Below, one piece after another: positions 33,083-55,313 of a stretch of 64,000 nucleotides of DNA. The position numbers and the translations under genes were made by a program. The notes under the pieces are model-generated. The model did not search any database. It was not told the origin of the DNA and worked only from the letters and a program-made list of their open reading frames with translations. This DNA is from Syngnathus acus (Eukaryota > Chordata > Actinopteri > Syngnathiformes > Syngnathidae). Every line of letters starts with the position of its first letter. Within the stretch, counting starts at the first letter, position 1. The stretch is from positions 7,796,631-7,860,630 of the forward strand of contig NC_051108.1 in NCBI RefSeq assembly GCF_901709675.1. The letters are read 5' to 3'.

Positions 33083-36000
33083 ATGCTTTTTCGTTCAATT
33101 ATTGAAAATCGTCTAGGCAGACAACGGCAGAATGGTAAGACAGAATATGCGTTTTTCAAAAGAACAATTCGTTCTGTTTAACGGAAGCTATGATACTTTG
33201 GTTATAAATATATGTGTGCTATAATACTACTACTTTAAAATTCGCACAACCCAAGTTGTTTTGTTATGTTGGGTTTCACTGAATTTACTATCATTGCCGT
33301 TTAAAATTGGTGATCTACTTGTCTGAGGTTGTGTTTTGTCTTGGTTAGTAGCTGACTTGATCAATGTACAATTGACATTTGATTAGATAGATGAATTCTT
33401 TAATTTGTTATAAATTCTGACGTAATACATCATTGAGGTATTTTCATTGAATTGTTGCTCTAGTAATTGACTTGTTACACATTGAGTTCCAAACGTGATT
33501 TACATTTACCACTGCCATTGACCATAGCAGTTGTCACATTGACTCAAAACGTAAGATCTTTTAAATTATGTTTTTATGCATTAATCTGTCCAGCATTACC
33601 TACTCAAACCCGGACCATGTATCCCCTGAGCTCCCTCCTGGAAGGCTACCAGTGTGTTCGCAATGATGAACATATCTCCTATGGCAGCCTTGGTGATTCA
33701 GTGCCCCCATTTGGACTATCCTTCTCCTCTGGTAAAGCACTTGATATTTATCATCAGATGATCACTTGCAGAGGCGTAGCCAGGAATTTTTCCAGTAGGG
33801 GCGCACGCCCACAGGAAAAAAAATCTAACATCACCCACGCCGTTCGCTGATCGCTAAAACAACATCCGGGTCCGGGAGGCAAACGGTGAATGGATAACAT
33901 CGCGCACATAGAATAGCGCAAGCACATTTGCGCAAGACCGAAAGAAAAAAACGGCATGAAAATGAAGAATCGAAAAAGCTCGATTTTTTTCAACCGGGGC
34001 GCAGGGAGTCCTAACCGGGGCGCCGCCCCGGCTTGGCTACGCCTCTGATCACTTGCCGTTTGACACCAAGCTGTATTCATGTTCTTACAGCGAGGGAGAT
34101 TCAGGATGTTCTGGCTGTGGCAAATGAAGAAGGCATTGTTAGGATTTACAACACTGAGGGGCGAGGAGACCGACTTCTTAAAGGTGCAGCATGACACATT
34201 TTCTGCAGCCTCACATCCTTTTGGAATAGAATAATTTAAGTGTGTGTATACTTGCAGAATGGCTGGCTCACGAGAATGCTGTCTTTGACATAGCATGGGT
34301 GCCTGGGGAGTCTCAATTGGTAAGATGTAATGCCATCCCCTACCTAGCAATGTACGTATAAACATTGCACACAAAGCTTTAGTTTACTAATTTTTTTATT
34401 ATCATGCATCCACCTTAGGTGACTGCTGCAGGCGACCAGATGGCCAGGTTGTGGGACGTGAAGTCAGGCGAACTGTTAGGTGGCTTCAGAGGCCACCTTT
34501 GCAGCCTCAAATCTGTTGCATTCACTTCAGAGGACAAAGGTGTGATTTCTTCGTTTTCAAAAAGCAGCATGGTGCAGAGTGAATGAGTGGTTAGCACAGC
34601 CGTCCCACAGTTTTGAGGTTGGAGGTTGTTTTCTAAATAACTGTTGTAGGTTAATTACCATATTTTACGGACTATAAATCAAGTTTTTTTTTTCTCATAG
34701 TTTAGGTGGGGGGGGGGGGGGCGACTTATACTCAGGAGCGACTTATATGTGAAATTATTCACAAATTTTTACTTAATCATTAACACATTACTTACTTACT
34801 AGTATAGTTGATCACTTCACATGTTATTTTCATTTTAAACCGCATGAGGGTGCACTATGGCTGTGGAATAATTGGAGCCTCACTGACAATGAGTTCCATT
34901 CACTGACTTCCGGAGTCAGGAGATTTAATAATTTGGAGAGACACAGATGGTTCGATAAACTTGTTATTTATGTTATAGTTATTTGACATATAGTTTATTA
35001 AGAGTAGCAACGTGTATGTTGTTAGACTTCAGTAGTTTCCGATTGTCTAGCGAGGCCGTGAAGAGGAAGAACGATCCAGGGCGCTTGCTTGGAGAGCACA
35101 CAAGCGCTTGCTTGTTGAACTCTTGTTTTGTGAAATAAAGAGCCGGTTACCAAACCCACGTCTTGCCTGGTACTTTGGTAACGCTACTATATAGTTATAT
35201 ACGTAGATCTGTGGAATAGTTGGAGCCGCAACTGACGACGAGGCTGACGTCAGCGGCACACGTAGGTCCGGATTCAACAGCTGTTTTTTTTTTGGTTTCT
35301 TTTCTAATTGACACAGAGGATGAATATTCCAATGGATTTAATGATTAGGAATGACACGGATGGTTCGTTAAAATTGTTGTTTATATTACATTTATTTGAT
35401 ATATTTAGTCTAACGTCAGCGGCGCACGTAGTTCCGGCGTCAACAGCTGTGTTTGTTTTTTGTTTTTTTTAAGTGACATAAGACGAAGATTCCAATGGAT
35501 TTAATGATTTGGAGTGACACGGATGGTTCGATTGTTGTTTTTATTATTGTTATTTGATATACAGTCAAACCTCAGTTTTCGAGCGTCCCGGTTCTCGAAC
35601 AAATCGGAATTCGAACGAAAAATTCAAGATTTCTTTGGTTGTCGAACAAATTTCGGAGGTCGAACCTCGCGAGATGAGCCGGGAGGACCCGAGAAAACCC
35701 GACCGCGCGGCCCGGATGCCGACTGACTCCGTTCGTTATTGTATTTTCGTTACTTTGAGGATTGTATTAACCCCTAATCATGCTTCCAAAGAAAGCAAGT
35801 GGGAGCAGTAAAGCCAGCCTAAAACACAAAGACGCTCTTAAAGCAATGCGACAGTGAGTGCCCGGCGCGCTGCGGTTGCGCGATCGGACCAAATTAAGCT
35901 CCCTGCGCACTGAGGTCCACTTAAATTTTGGAAAGTACATCAGGACTTTAAAAATATTTTCTAAATTTCAGCGACGGCTCTGTCACAATAATGCGACCAG

Positions 36001-39000
36001 CGCGGTGCAGTTGCGCGGTCGACGGCACGCTACGGTTGCGCGTTCGGCTGTGCGCTGCAGTTGTGCGATCGGACAAAAATGCGCAAATGAAAAAATGCTT
36101 AAAAACGGCGTTTGTTTTTGTCTTGGAACGGATTAATTTTTTTTCCATTATTTGTATCGGGAAAAATAGATTCGGAATTCGACTGATTCACTTCTCGAAC
36201 CGCCTTCAGGAACGGATTGTGGTCAAAAACCGAGGTTTGACTGTATAGTTGATATATTGTTATATATGGGCCTGTGGAATAATTTGAACTGCAACTGACG
36301 ACGAGTTTACAGCAAGGACGACAAATTCGATCAATGGATTTAATGATTTGGAGTGACAGATGGTTTGATAAACGTGTTATTTATGTTATAGTTATTTGAA
36401 TAACTGTTATAATGTTACATTAGGCCTCAGCTCCTCGTTTGTGTTTATGTCACGTTAGCATACCGTATCGTTTAGCCTGTTGTTGCTGGTTCATGTCTGT
36501 TCTTGGTGTTGGATTTTGTCAAATAAATTTGACACTACGGTGCGACTTATATATGTTTTTTTCCTCTTTATTGTGCATTTTATGGCTGATGTGACTTGTA
36601 CTACGGACCGACTTTTAGTCCGAAAAATACGGTAAATATTTTAAATTGTTCTTAGGTGTGAATTTGAGTGTAGCCACGAGCCACTAAATTTAAATCTGCC
36701 CTTCGCCCGAGTGAGATAGGATAGGCTTCAGATCATCTGTATTACTAGTGAAGTATTAGAGAAAATAGATGGACATATAACAACTATGTTTGCAAAAATA
36801 AATATTTTCCTATTATATTAATGTTGTTCGTCTTCTCACAGCTGTATTCTGTACTGGCGCAAGAGACGGAAATATTTTGGTGTGGGATACCAGATGCAGC
36901 AAAAAAGGTACAAACTTACATTTATTTTTCATCATACTTTAACAGATTGAACTTATTACAATTTGTATTCTTCATAGATGGTTTCTACAAACCAGTGAAA
37001 CAAATCCAGGGTGCTCATAACAAAGCAGAGACAAACCCCCCATCGAAAACAAAGAAAAGACGACTCAGTGTTCGTGGCATGGCTCCCAGTGTGGTGAGTT
37101 TCCTTGACGTAAAAATGTTCAAGCAAATGGAGCCTTGTGTTGCAGCAATTCTGACCATCCCATGTTTTGCAGGACACCCAGCAGAGTGTCACTGTGGTGT
37201 TATTTCAAGATCAGCACACTCTCATCTCCTCGGGGGCAGTTGATGGGTTAGACGCACCTCCTCGTATTTTATGTTGAACTTTGATTATCAGGTTAATCAT
37301 GTTTGTTTTTGACCTTAAAAGGTTTGTGAAGATGTGGGACCTGAGGAAAAACTACACCGCGCACCATCACCAACCTGTAGCCCTGCAGACGTACCCGTAT
37401 CCCGGCTCTTCTATGCGTATGCGTCTCGGTTAGTTCTGCACTTTGGACTCTTCCTCACATGAACTTGTATTCAAATGACAGGCAAAAGTGACACGTTATT
37501 CTTGTATTCTAGGGTATTCTGGTCTTGTCCTGGACTCCACGAGGTCTAATGTCATGTGCAACTGCACTGATGACAACATTTACATGTTCAATGTCAGTGG
37601 AATCAAAACTACACCAGGTAAACCAAAAACTATACTTATATCGATTAACAAAACGGGACTTCCAGTGTAATTTTTAACCAGTTCTCGTCACTAGATGGAG
37701 CTATAAACTAAAAGGAGTACAGTAAGATAACCTTTAATAACTACACAGAGGGCAACATTTTCAACAGTAAAAACATGTAATAAGGAGTCTCAATTTAAAC
37801 TCACAGGTTTTGTTTGACTTAAGAAACATTCTATATTTTCTCAAAAAGTTGTCCAAATACTGACATGTACAACTTCTGTGATATTTGATTCGAGAGGTTT
37901 CACATTAGTCTTATCGTAGTCGTGATGTCGACAGGGTCGGTTTGCAAGACTGACCTATTATGAAATTCATTACAACACCTGCACAGTTTAAAAATGATAC
38001 TTACTCAAACAGTCCCTGCAAAAGTTACTCAATAATTTTGGCCCACAGTCATGTTTTTGTTACTCATTTCAGTTTTTTCCCCCACAGAGGCTGTGTTCAG
38101 TGGCCACCAAAACTCATCTTTTTACATCAAATCCACAATTAGTCCAAATAACCAGTTCTTGGCCAGTGGCTCAAGTGATAACCACACATACATATGGAAG
38201 GTACATCATAATTTCGTTAAAAAAAAGTAAACGCTTATTTATTTGCCATGAATCCAAATGATCAGAACACCTGTACATAATTTTCCATTTCAGATCTCTG
38301 ATCCTACGCAGCCTCCCATAACTCTTCTAGGCCATAGTGAGGAAGTGACATCTGTTGCATGGTGCCCAACAGACTTCACTAAGGTGAGATGATGGTCTTG
38401 AAAGCATTCAAGCAAAGCAGGTAGAAAGATTGATTTCTTCTTTGTTTATATATATTTTTTAATTCTCTTCTCTAATGGCAGATCGCTTCCTGCTCCGATG
38501 ACCACACTGTGCGCATCTGGCGCCTACGTCGTGAAATGGGTGGAGAACAGTCATCAGTGGGAGAGGCCAATCTTGTTGGCTGGGCACGTCCAAAAAGTCC
38601 ACGCAGTAAGGACAATTTTTGTAAATAGCTGATAAATTACTATTCAGACCGATTACTATCCATCCTTAATTGTTTTATAGCTCACTCTATTGGCACACCT
38701 ATAATGTTTGTTTTTTTCTGACGTCATTATGTTGTGCTTTGTCATAAAAAAATAAAATAAACACTATCTCATATTGTTTGCTGAATCTTCATTTGATCTG
38801 TGTTTTTAGAACTTTCGAATCCCACTGAGATAACACCTGCTAAGGAGCAGATGGTTGAGAGCATTGGAGGCCTGGCCTCTCCGTGCCTCGCCTCCTGTGC
38901 TCCCAGTGGTGCCGCCTTACCGCTCTCCTCCAGCACCACCTCACCTGTCCATTCTCGGCAAGCCAAAGCTGCTAATTATCAGAGAACTTCCATTAAGTCC

Positions 39001-40116
39001 TGGCTCTCCCCCAGTCAAGGATCTCCAAGCCAAAAGAGCCCTCTACTGTGTAAAGTTCTGAGTCCGTGTCCTCAGAGCCCAACGAATTGCACTTCTCCTT
39101 TGGTACCGCGAGCCAAACGTAGGCTGGAGACTGTCAACGGCTCAACTGATGAATGTGAGGGCACAAAGCTGAGCGAGTGTGTCTCCGAACTCTACCCTGT
39201 TGCCAAAAGGTGCAAGGGCCAGTCTGGCATCGCCCGCCCAGCTCAAGGGGATCTGCCACACACAGACAATCATATTGACGAAGGCCGAGAGTCATCAATA
39301 CAGTCTGGAAAGGAAAACTACTGCCCTGGGGTGACAGACTGGCTGTCAGCAATGGGCCAAAAGATGAGAGGAAACTCTCGTAGCCCTCGAAGCCCCAGTG
39401 CTGCAAAGAAACAAGAGGGCAAGACGCCAGCATCACCAGTAAGTATTTTGAGCAATTCCGACCAAATGTCTTGTTGTCCCTGGGTGCAAATATTTTAGCT
39501 TTATTATTATTATTTTTAAATTGTTCTTTTCTATTCTATGATCTAACATATTAATATTTCTCATTGACTTGCATGTTTAACAAGAAGGATTTGGGTTGAC
39601 TGAGTCACAAGGAATGCATTAAAATGCACATGATAGGTCTGTGCTATTCCTGGATGCTTGCAATTACTAAATCCCTGCAAAATGGCACGGAATAAATTAC
39701 AAGCGTTAGTCCAAATAGGATATTAAGTCTGGGTTTGTATAGAAAGGTCCAGGGTTCACACCAGACTCCCATTATAGACGTACAAACTACACCCTTGCAT
39801 GACACAAGTAGTTTAACTTGCACCTCACAAGACACAAAAAGTTTTTTTTTATTTTTTCTTCCTGCTCTGTACGGCAGCTATCATGATTCAGGCATTCTGA
39901 ATATGTTGCCAGTCAAGAAAATCACGCTCAGCTCTCTTGCAACTTCATTGAGAGTTGTTATGAATTGAAAAGAAATTCGCAGACCATGATGCAAGATGTC
40001 ACTGAAATAAAACCTGCAGTTAAATCTTTTCTCTAATTTCTCTTTTTCAGACTTTGAACTCACCGCGGAACATGAAAAAAATCTCCTCCTATTTCATGAG
40101 GAGAGGCACAGACTGA
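33083..40116 (+). CDS. dtl: Denticleless/Cdt2, CRL4 substrate receptor, complete, 15 exons
   Basis: WD40 receptor of the CUL4-DDB1 ubiquitin ligase that destroys Cdt1, p21 and Set8 on PCNA-loaded chromatin. Exons: 33083-33134, 33594-33731, 34091-34183, 34258-34319, 34419-34539, 36842-36907, 36978-37093, 37173-37246, 37322-37428, 37513-37617, 38088-38200, 38294-38383, 38482-38605, 38810-39438, 40051-40116. They sum to 1956 nt, 651 aa (human 730). The N-terminal half is a WD40 propeller (LAVANEEG, AAGDQMARLWDVKSGE, GNILVWDTRC, VKMWDLRKNYTA, DDNIYMF, SGSSDNHTYIWK, SDDHTVRIWRL) with WDxR boxes for DDB1 binding. Exon 14 encodes a long Ser/Pro-rich tail (SPxK sites) and the last exon a PIP-box-like MKKISSYF. 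Intron 5 holds composite element B. Confidence 0.97.
33769..34047. mobile_element. hAT-type MITE in dtl intron 2
   Basis: 279-bp element with termini CAGAGGCGTAGCCAGG and CTTGGCTACGCCTCTG (inverted repeats) and a perfect 8-bp duplication atcacttg (33761-33768 and 34048-34055). It lies 37 bp after a splice donor and 43 bp before the next exon, filling most of the intron. Non-coding. Confidence 0.9.
34658..36632 (+). mobile_element. Composite TIR element, copy B, in dtl intron 5
   Basis: 1975-bp element with ends ccatattttacggact and agtccgaaaaatacgg, flanked by TA on both sides (34656-34657 and 36633-36634). It has the modules of copies A and C: gtggaata, ctgacgtcagcgg (about 35240 and 35411), aatggatttaatgat, tgacac(a/g)gatgg and the AATAAAGAGCC segment near 35138. 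It is more diverged than A and C and is interrupted by the Tigger-like element 35562-36243. Confidence 0.75.
35562..36243 (+). mobile_element. Tigger/pogo-like element nested in copy B
   Basis: 682-bp element with inverted termini CAGTCAAACCTCAGTTTT and AAAACCGAGGTTTGACTG (one mismatch plus an A/G difference) and TA duplications at 35560-35561 and 36244-36245. From an ATG at about 35779 a short frame reads MLPKKASGSSKASLKHK, resembling the basic N terminus of pogo/Tigger transposases; the rest of the gene is gone. Non-autonomous. Confidence 0.8.
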
Positions 40117-40600
40117 CCCATCAGCATCCATGAGTAGTGCCTCAACATTTTTGACGCTGTGCAGTCACTGACTGACAGGTGTGTAATGAAAAAATAATTC
40201 TGAGTAATTGTTTTACTCTTCCATGCTACACTTAGGAGCCGCATTTGACACAACTCTTTCCATTTTATCTGGTTGTTGATGCAAAAACTTTTAAGATCCA
40301 GATAAATTGTCTCATTAAGCACATAAGTTAACGTAGTAATTATTCAGTTAATCTTGGAGCCCTACTATGAACATGTTTAGCTTATCAAGTACATAACTAA
40401 TTTCTGCTCACCATTTCTGTTTTTATGCTCCAGTTGTTAATATGTACAAAATAGCAGGTGGTTATTTGTGACACCCTGTTGAATGGACAGATTTTTATTA
40501 AAATGAAAATATTTCAAAACTATAAATGGCGTTCTGGGCTTGATTTTCATGTCTATCTACTACAGAAACTGCTGTACCTTTACTGTATTTGTTTTCACGT
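40117..40600 (+). other. dtl 3' UTR with ATTAAA signal
   Basis: AT-rich sequence after the dtl stop. A variant polyadenylation signal ATTAAA lies at 40497-40502 after a run of T. No other gene seen. Confidence 0.5.
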
Positions 40601-41681
40601 GACACGTGTTAAGGCCCGCTCATAATACAATTTTATTGGTTAAAAACCTTCCTGTTTTGTACAATCTCTTCAGTGATTGCTCCCTGGGAACGTCAATCAA
40701 AAACCCGTCATGCGATGCAGTCTAACTGTCTAGGTCGTAACACAACCACACAGCGGTGGTGCTGCTGGGGTTGTTTATGAATGCCGACTCGCTGCAGAGG
40801 TTTGGTTATTTAGACACATCGAAGAAAATATTTGTTTTAGCGGATGGTGCCGAATTGTAATCGTCGTTTTCATAGGGGACATAATTAGCATCGTGTGACA
40901 CGCTGAGGCACGCGGCTAACTTTTAAGTGTTTAAGGCGTAGAGGATAGAGGGAATTTGAACTTCATCGACCGCGAGTGAAAATACTCCGCCTGCAACCAG
41001 CATGCAAAAGCGGCCTGTGTACACGGATTTTTCTTAAATATATTAATTTTGATTGTTTTACTTCCTTATGCAAAGAGCATCACAGCTTTATACGGAGCTA
41101 CTACCCTTTTCGCCTCTGATCGCGATGGTGGAACAATCTGTCCTACTGTATCCGTCTAAAGTCAGCTATGCTAGCAAGCTAGTCGTGCTAGGTAGGTGTT
41201 AGCTACCAGCGCACAGTACAGTACTGTGGTTAGCCAGCTGCGTACATTCACACATCGACAACTTCATCGCGGTATCGCAATTAGATTTGCGGGATACACG
41301 TCTATATTTTATAAGCATTTAAGCAAAACAGTGTTGAAGAAAGTCCACGGATGTTTTTTCTTCGTACAGGCGAGTGACTTGTTTGTTCCCAGAGGCTATG
41401 TCGAGTTGTACTTTGGCTATTTTGCTTTGCTTGTTGAAGATCGTCCCCATAAAACAGCAAGGCATAGATAAGATGCAGCCTCCTCCGACATGCAATGTCG
41501 GATCACGCTGAGTAACGTCGCAGGTTTTTGACAGGTGGCGAGCGTCAAGTTGTGCAGGTTGCTCCACATTTTTTTGCGGATGCGAACGCTCCGGGGGCGG
41601 AAACACAGTGAGGAGAAAACCTTGTTTTTGCAAATCTGACGAGGAGCGCCACGGCGGATCGTCCTCGGGCTGCGCATCAAA
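40601..41681 (+). promoter_or_regulatory. ppp2r5a 5' flank and 5' UTR
   Basis: CpG content rises toward the ppp2r5a ATG, with a GC box (gggggcgg, 41593-41600) about 80 bp before it. No open gene seen. The transcription start is not determinable here. Confidence 0.45.
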
Positions 41682-51851
<10,170 letters not shown>

Positions 51852-54100
51852 GAAGTTTTGTCTTAAATGGACTGACTTCATTTCCAGGTTTGTCGGGAAA
51901 GGATGAACAAAGATGGGGAGGAGTGGGTTGGGTGGGGGTGAGATACCTCAGCAATTTTAGAAAACATTGAGTGACTTTGGACGCCTCAAGGAAAAAGATT
52001 TGACATTACCGGCACTATATCGTTGATTTTTCTGCTCTCATTGTATTCCGTGTACACGTCGGCGGGGAGAGAAAAAAATGACTTGAATTCAGCAACTCAA
52101 GATTGTTTCTGCCGCAAGACTCAGATTGTTTCTGCCACCAGCTGAATCTCTCAACAAAGATGTCTATTTTGTACTGTCATCGCTGCCAACACTTGTGTGC
52201 TGCTGACCTTGGGGGTGCAGTTAAGAGGCAGACGGGACCACGCCCACCGGGAGACTTGCTGAAATGTACACAAAACAACCTCCAATGATAGAGGTGGAAC
52301 AATCATTCTAAACATACCAATTGATTGTGTCTATGTCTGGATCTTGCAGGGGTGTTTGGAGTTGAATATTGTTCTTCACAGTTAGTTTTACATTTCAGGT
52401 AAATATTTTTTTTTTTTATCTGGGCGAAACCATGGGAGCAGCACAGCAGCTTTTATTCCGAGTATTTACACTGAAGTATTGACACAGGACTTTCAATTTC
52501 CACTTTTTAGCCTGGATTAGTGTTAGGAGGTGAATTGATAATTGCGTGATCATGTTGGGGGATACTGTGACGCTGCTGTCATGTTTTTCAGTATATAAAT
52601 AGACAAATATATACTGCAAATAGCTGTTAGCTTAGTGTAAAGCCTGGAAACCAATACCAAATTTACAGTGCATCCGTTTTTTTTAGAACCAAATTAAAAA
52701 ACAGTCTTTGCCCAAAAAATGTTTTTGTTTTAAATCACATTTTCCCGTTTCCAGTCTTTATGCAAAGATATTCAGCATAGGATGTATTTCTGTCATGTCT
52801 AACTACACAGGCAGGGAAGCAAAGTATTTTTTTTAATTACTTTGAGTTATTTCTGTAAAAAAAAAAAAATGTAGAGGAGAAAATAAGGCATACAGTACTA
52901 TATTTTTCCAAAATTTATTTTTTTGGCAGTCCATTTTACAAATGGACTAAGCTGGGTTGCCAGGTAGGCTTGATGATTGTACAGTATATTAGTCGAATGG
53001 TTATATTTTTATTAGGGATGCACCGATACCACTTTTCCAGGCTGCGTCAAGTACATTTGTGTCTTGGAGACAAGCTGGAGAAATTTTGTCTCTGCGTGAC
53101 GGCAGCCTCCATCACAGCTTGACTAGAATCCAAAATTCATTTTTCAGAGCATAATTTGCAGTTGGCTGTAATGTTATCATCTGTGTTTACCTTAAAGTAT
53201 TTCAACACCACTGACATGACTCCACCAACTGTCAGGCTGATGAAGTGGTATTGGTTTTGTAATATCAGAGCCTTTTTATAAGTACAAGTAATGATATATG
53301 GAATCTGCACCAATTCTGGTATTGGTATCAGTGCTTCCCTAATTTGTATGCTAGCTTGGAGGTGATTTAAAAAACAATGCCACTATATTTAAAGGGGACC
53401 TATTGATTATATGACGTTGTTGGTTCAGTTATAAATGTTTCAAAGTATTAATGTAAATGTACAGTAACATAACATACAGGTTCTACCTGTGAGATGAACG
53501 TTTTTATTCTACTGTCACGTCCAGATGATGATGATAGTTTGTCATGTGGTGACAACTTTAGTAGTGAAATGTAAAGTTCCTTTCTGACCACCTCCCCTTT
53601 GGCAAGCTTAGGGAAGGCCTTAAAGATACTCTTCTGACCCCATAAACCACGTTTCATATATATTAAGATTCAATTCACTGCTGGAATTGTTCAAACGTCA
53701 CTGTAGTGTTGTCATTGCGCATAAACGACAACTGGTCATGAAATACACATTTTCCAGATTTCCTCGCGTCAAGATGTATCATGAAGTAGTGAAACAAGAA
53801 AATAAACACTTGGTTGTTTTGAGAAGGAAACTTTACTACCTGTTCTTCCTGATTCTCTTATCTCTATAAGTAAACTTTTTTCCTTGTAGTTGTTAGGAAT
53901 GGGTGGTCTTCAACTGTCATTTTTAACTTCAAATATTTTCGTTCGGTTTCTCTGCTGCCTTTCTGACGGTACAGCATTCCAACATCTATGATGTTTAAAT
54001 TTACTCGTTTGCGCTGGAAACGGATGGAACCTGTTTTGTAATCTCGGATTTTTCTGAGATTTCCCTCATGAAATAAAGTCCACTATCTTTCTATTCCAAG
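51852..54100 (+). other. ppp2r5a 3' UTR, ending near AATAAA 54072-54077
   Basis: About 2.2 kb of AT-rich sequence after the stop, closing with a canonical AATAAA at 54072-54077 followed by T/G-rich sequence. No internal gene. The hAT-type element 53013-53341 would be transcribed as part of this UTR. Confidence 0.55.
53013..53341. mobile_element. hAT-type MITE (TAGGGATGCACCGATACC ends) in the ppp2r5a 3' UTR
   Basis: 329-bp element with inverted termini TAGGGATGCACCGATACC and, from the other end, TAGGGAAGCACTGATACC. The flanks atttttat (53005-53012) and atttgtat (53342-53349) match at 7 of 8 positions. Its first 12 bases match the ends of the nek2 hAT element, so the two may be related. Confidence 0.78.
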
Positions 54101-54339
54101 CATAGAACACGCTTGTCTTTTTGCTCCCACCAGTTGTAGTACACCATAGTGGTCACAAGACGGTGACATTATTCCTACTATGCTGTGCTCGATTTGGCCC
54201 ACTGTTCTATTAAATGCTATCCTCGAAATACAAATGTATTTTTTAAACTTGTATTCTGGCGTTTGATTTGTACAGTTGGTTTATGCATGATATACGTGCG
54301 TGTGTGCAAATTAGTGGAGCGTATTCAATCACATTATGG

Positions 54340-54666
54340 CACAGATGTCAAACTCAAGGCCTGGGGGCCAGATACGGCCCGCCACATCATTTTATGTGGC
54401 CCGCGAAAACAAATTGTGCATCAAATTCGTGTGTCATTACTTGAATTGCAAATTGTCTTTAATAATACCTTTTTTTTTTTTAAATATTTGACCAATTTTT
54501 ACTCGTCTGATTTGAAGATGAGTTATTTGTCAGTTTGTTTTGTAGCTTTTACTGTGTATAATATGAGGTGCTCATACATTTATTTGGGTAGACAGTCACA
54601 ATGGCCCTCCGAAAGAAGCAATGACTACAATGCGGCCCGCGAAAAAAAATGAGTTTGACACCCCTG
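54340..54666. mobile_element. hAT-type MITE, family copy 2
   Basis: Homologue of the element at 6773-7079 (shared gtcaaactcaaggcc, gatacggcccgccacatca and gcggcccgcgaaaaa words), 327 bp. The flanks cattatgg and cattaacc share only 5 of 8 bases, so this copy looks older. It abuts the SINE that follows. Confidence 0.85.
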
Positions 54667-54673
54667 CATTAAC

Positions 54674-54985
54674 CAGCTCAGTGGCCTAGTGGTAGAGTGT
54701 CCGCCCTGAGACTGGAAGGTTGTGGGTTCAAACCCTGGCCGGGTCATACCAAAGACTATAAAAATGGGACCCATTGCCTCCCTGCTTGGCACTCAGCATT
54801 AAGGGTTGGAATTGGGGGTTAGATCACCAAATGATTCCCGAGCGCGGCATCGCTGCTGCTCACTGCTCCCCTCTCCCCCAGGGGATGGATCAAAATCACA
54901 TGGGGATGGGTTAAATGCAGAGGACAAATTTCACCACACCCAGATGTGTGTGTGACGATCATTGGGACTTTAACTTTAACTTTAA
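54674..54985 (+). mobile_element. tRNA-derived SINE, copy 1
   Basis: About 312 bp with a tRNA-like head: A box in gtggcctagtggtagagtgt (54681-54700) and B box gggttcaaaccc (54724-54735), a unique body with cactcagcattaagggttgg, and a (tttaac)n tail. A second copy is at 60429-60740. It lies about 330 bp upstream of the opsin ATG. Box A and B are the RNA polymerase III internal promoter. Confidence 0.9.
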
Positions 54986-55313
54986 TTATGGGAAACGTTT
55001 TTCATTGATGTGTACTACATATCAAGTATGGTAACATGAATTCCAAATGTCCAGCTATACAGCAGCCACTTGCACTCGTATCTCATGAGATTGTAGCTTT
55101 GTTGCCAATTGGGTACCCGATGAAGTGTCCTGACGGTACTTGCTGATTATCTCACGGATTTCTTCTCCCTGCACGCTTTTTGCCTTGACGTGCGGTTGCC
55201 CTGGCGACAAGTCCTGCGCCATGGAGGAAATAATGTGCATGCATGTGATATATATATATGGGGTTTGCTCTTTCTCTATTTTTCGTGTAGCGACAGGAGA
55301 TGTTGGAGCAGAG
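54986..55313 (+). promoter_or_regulatory. Opsin upstream region
   Basis: Short spacer between the SINE and the opsin start. A tatatatatat run at about 55248-55259 is the only TATA-like feature. No open gene. Confidence 0.3.

Noticed and set aside
54674-54760. tRNA gene
   Set aside because: A and B boxes are present, but the sequence continues into a ~310-bp body with a (tttaac)n tail and recurs at 60429, so it is a SINE.
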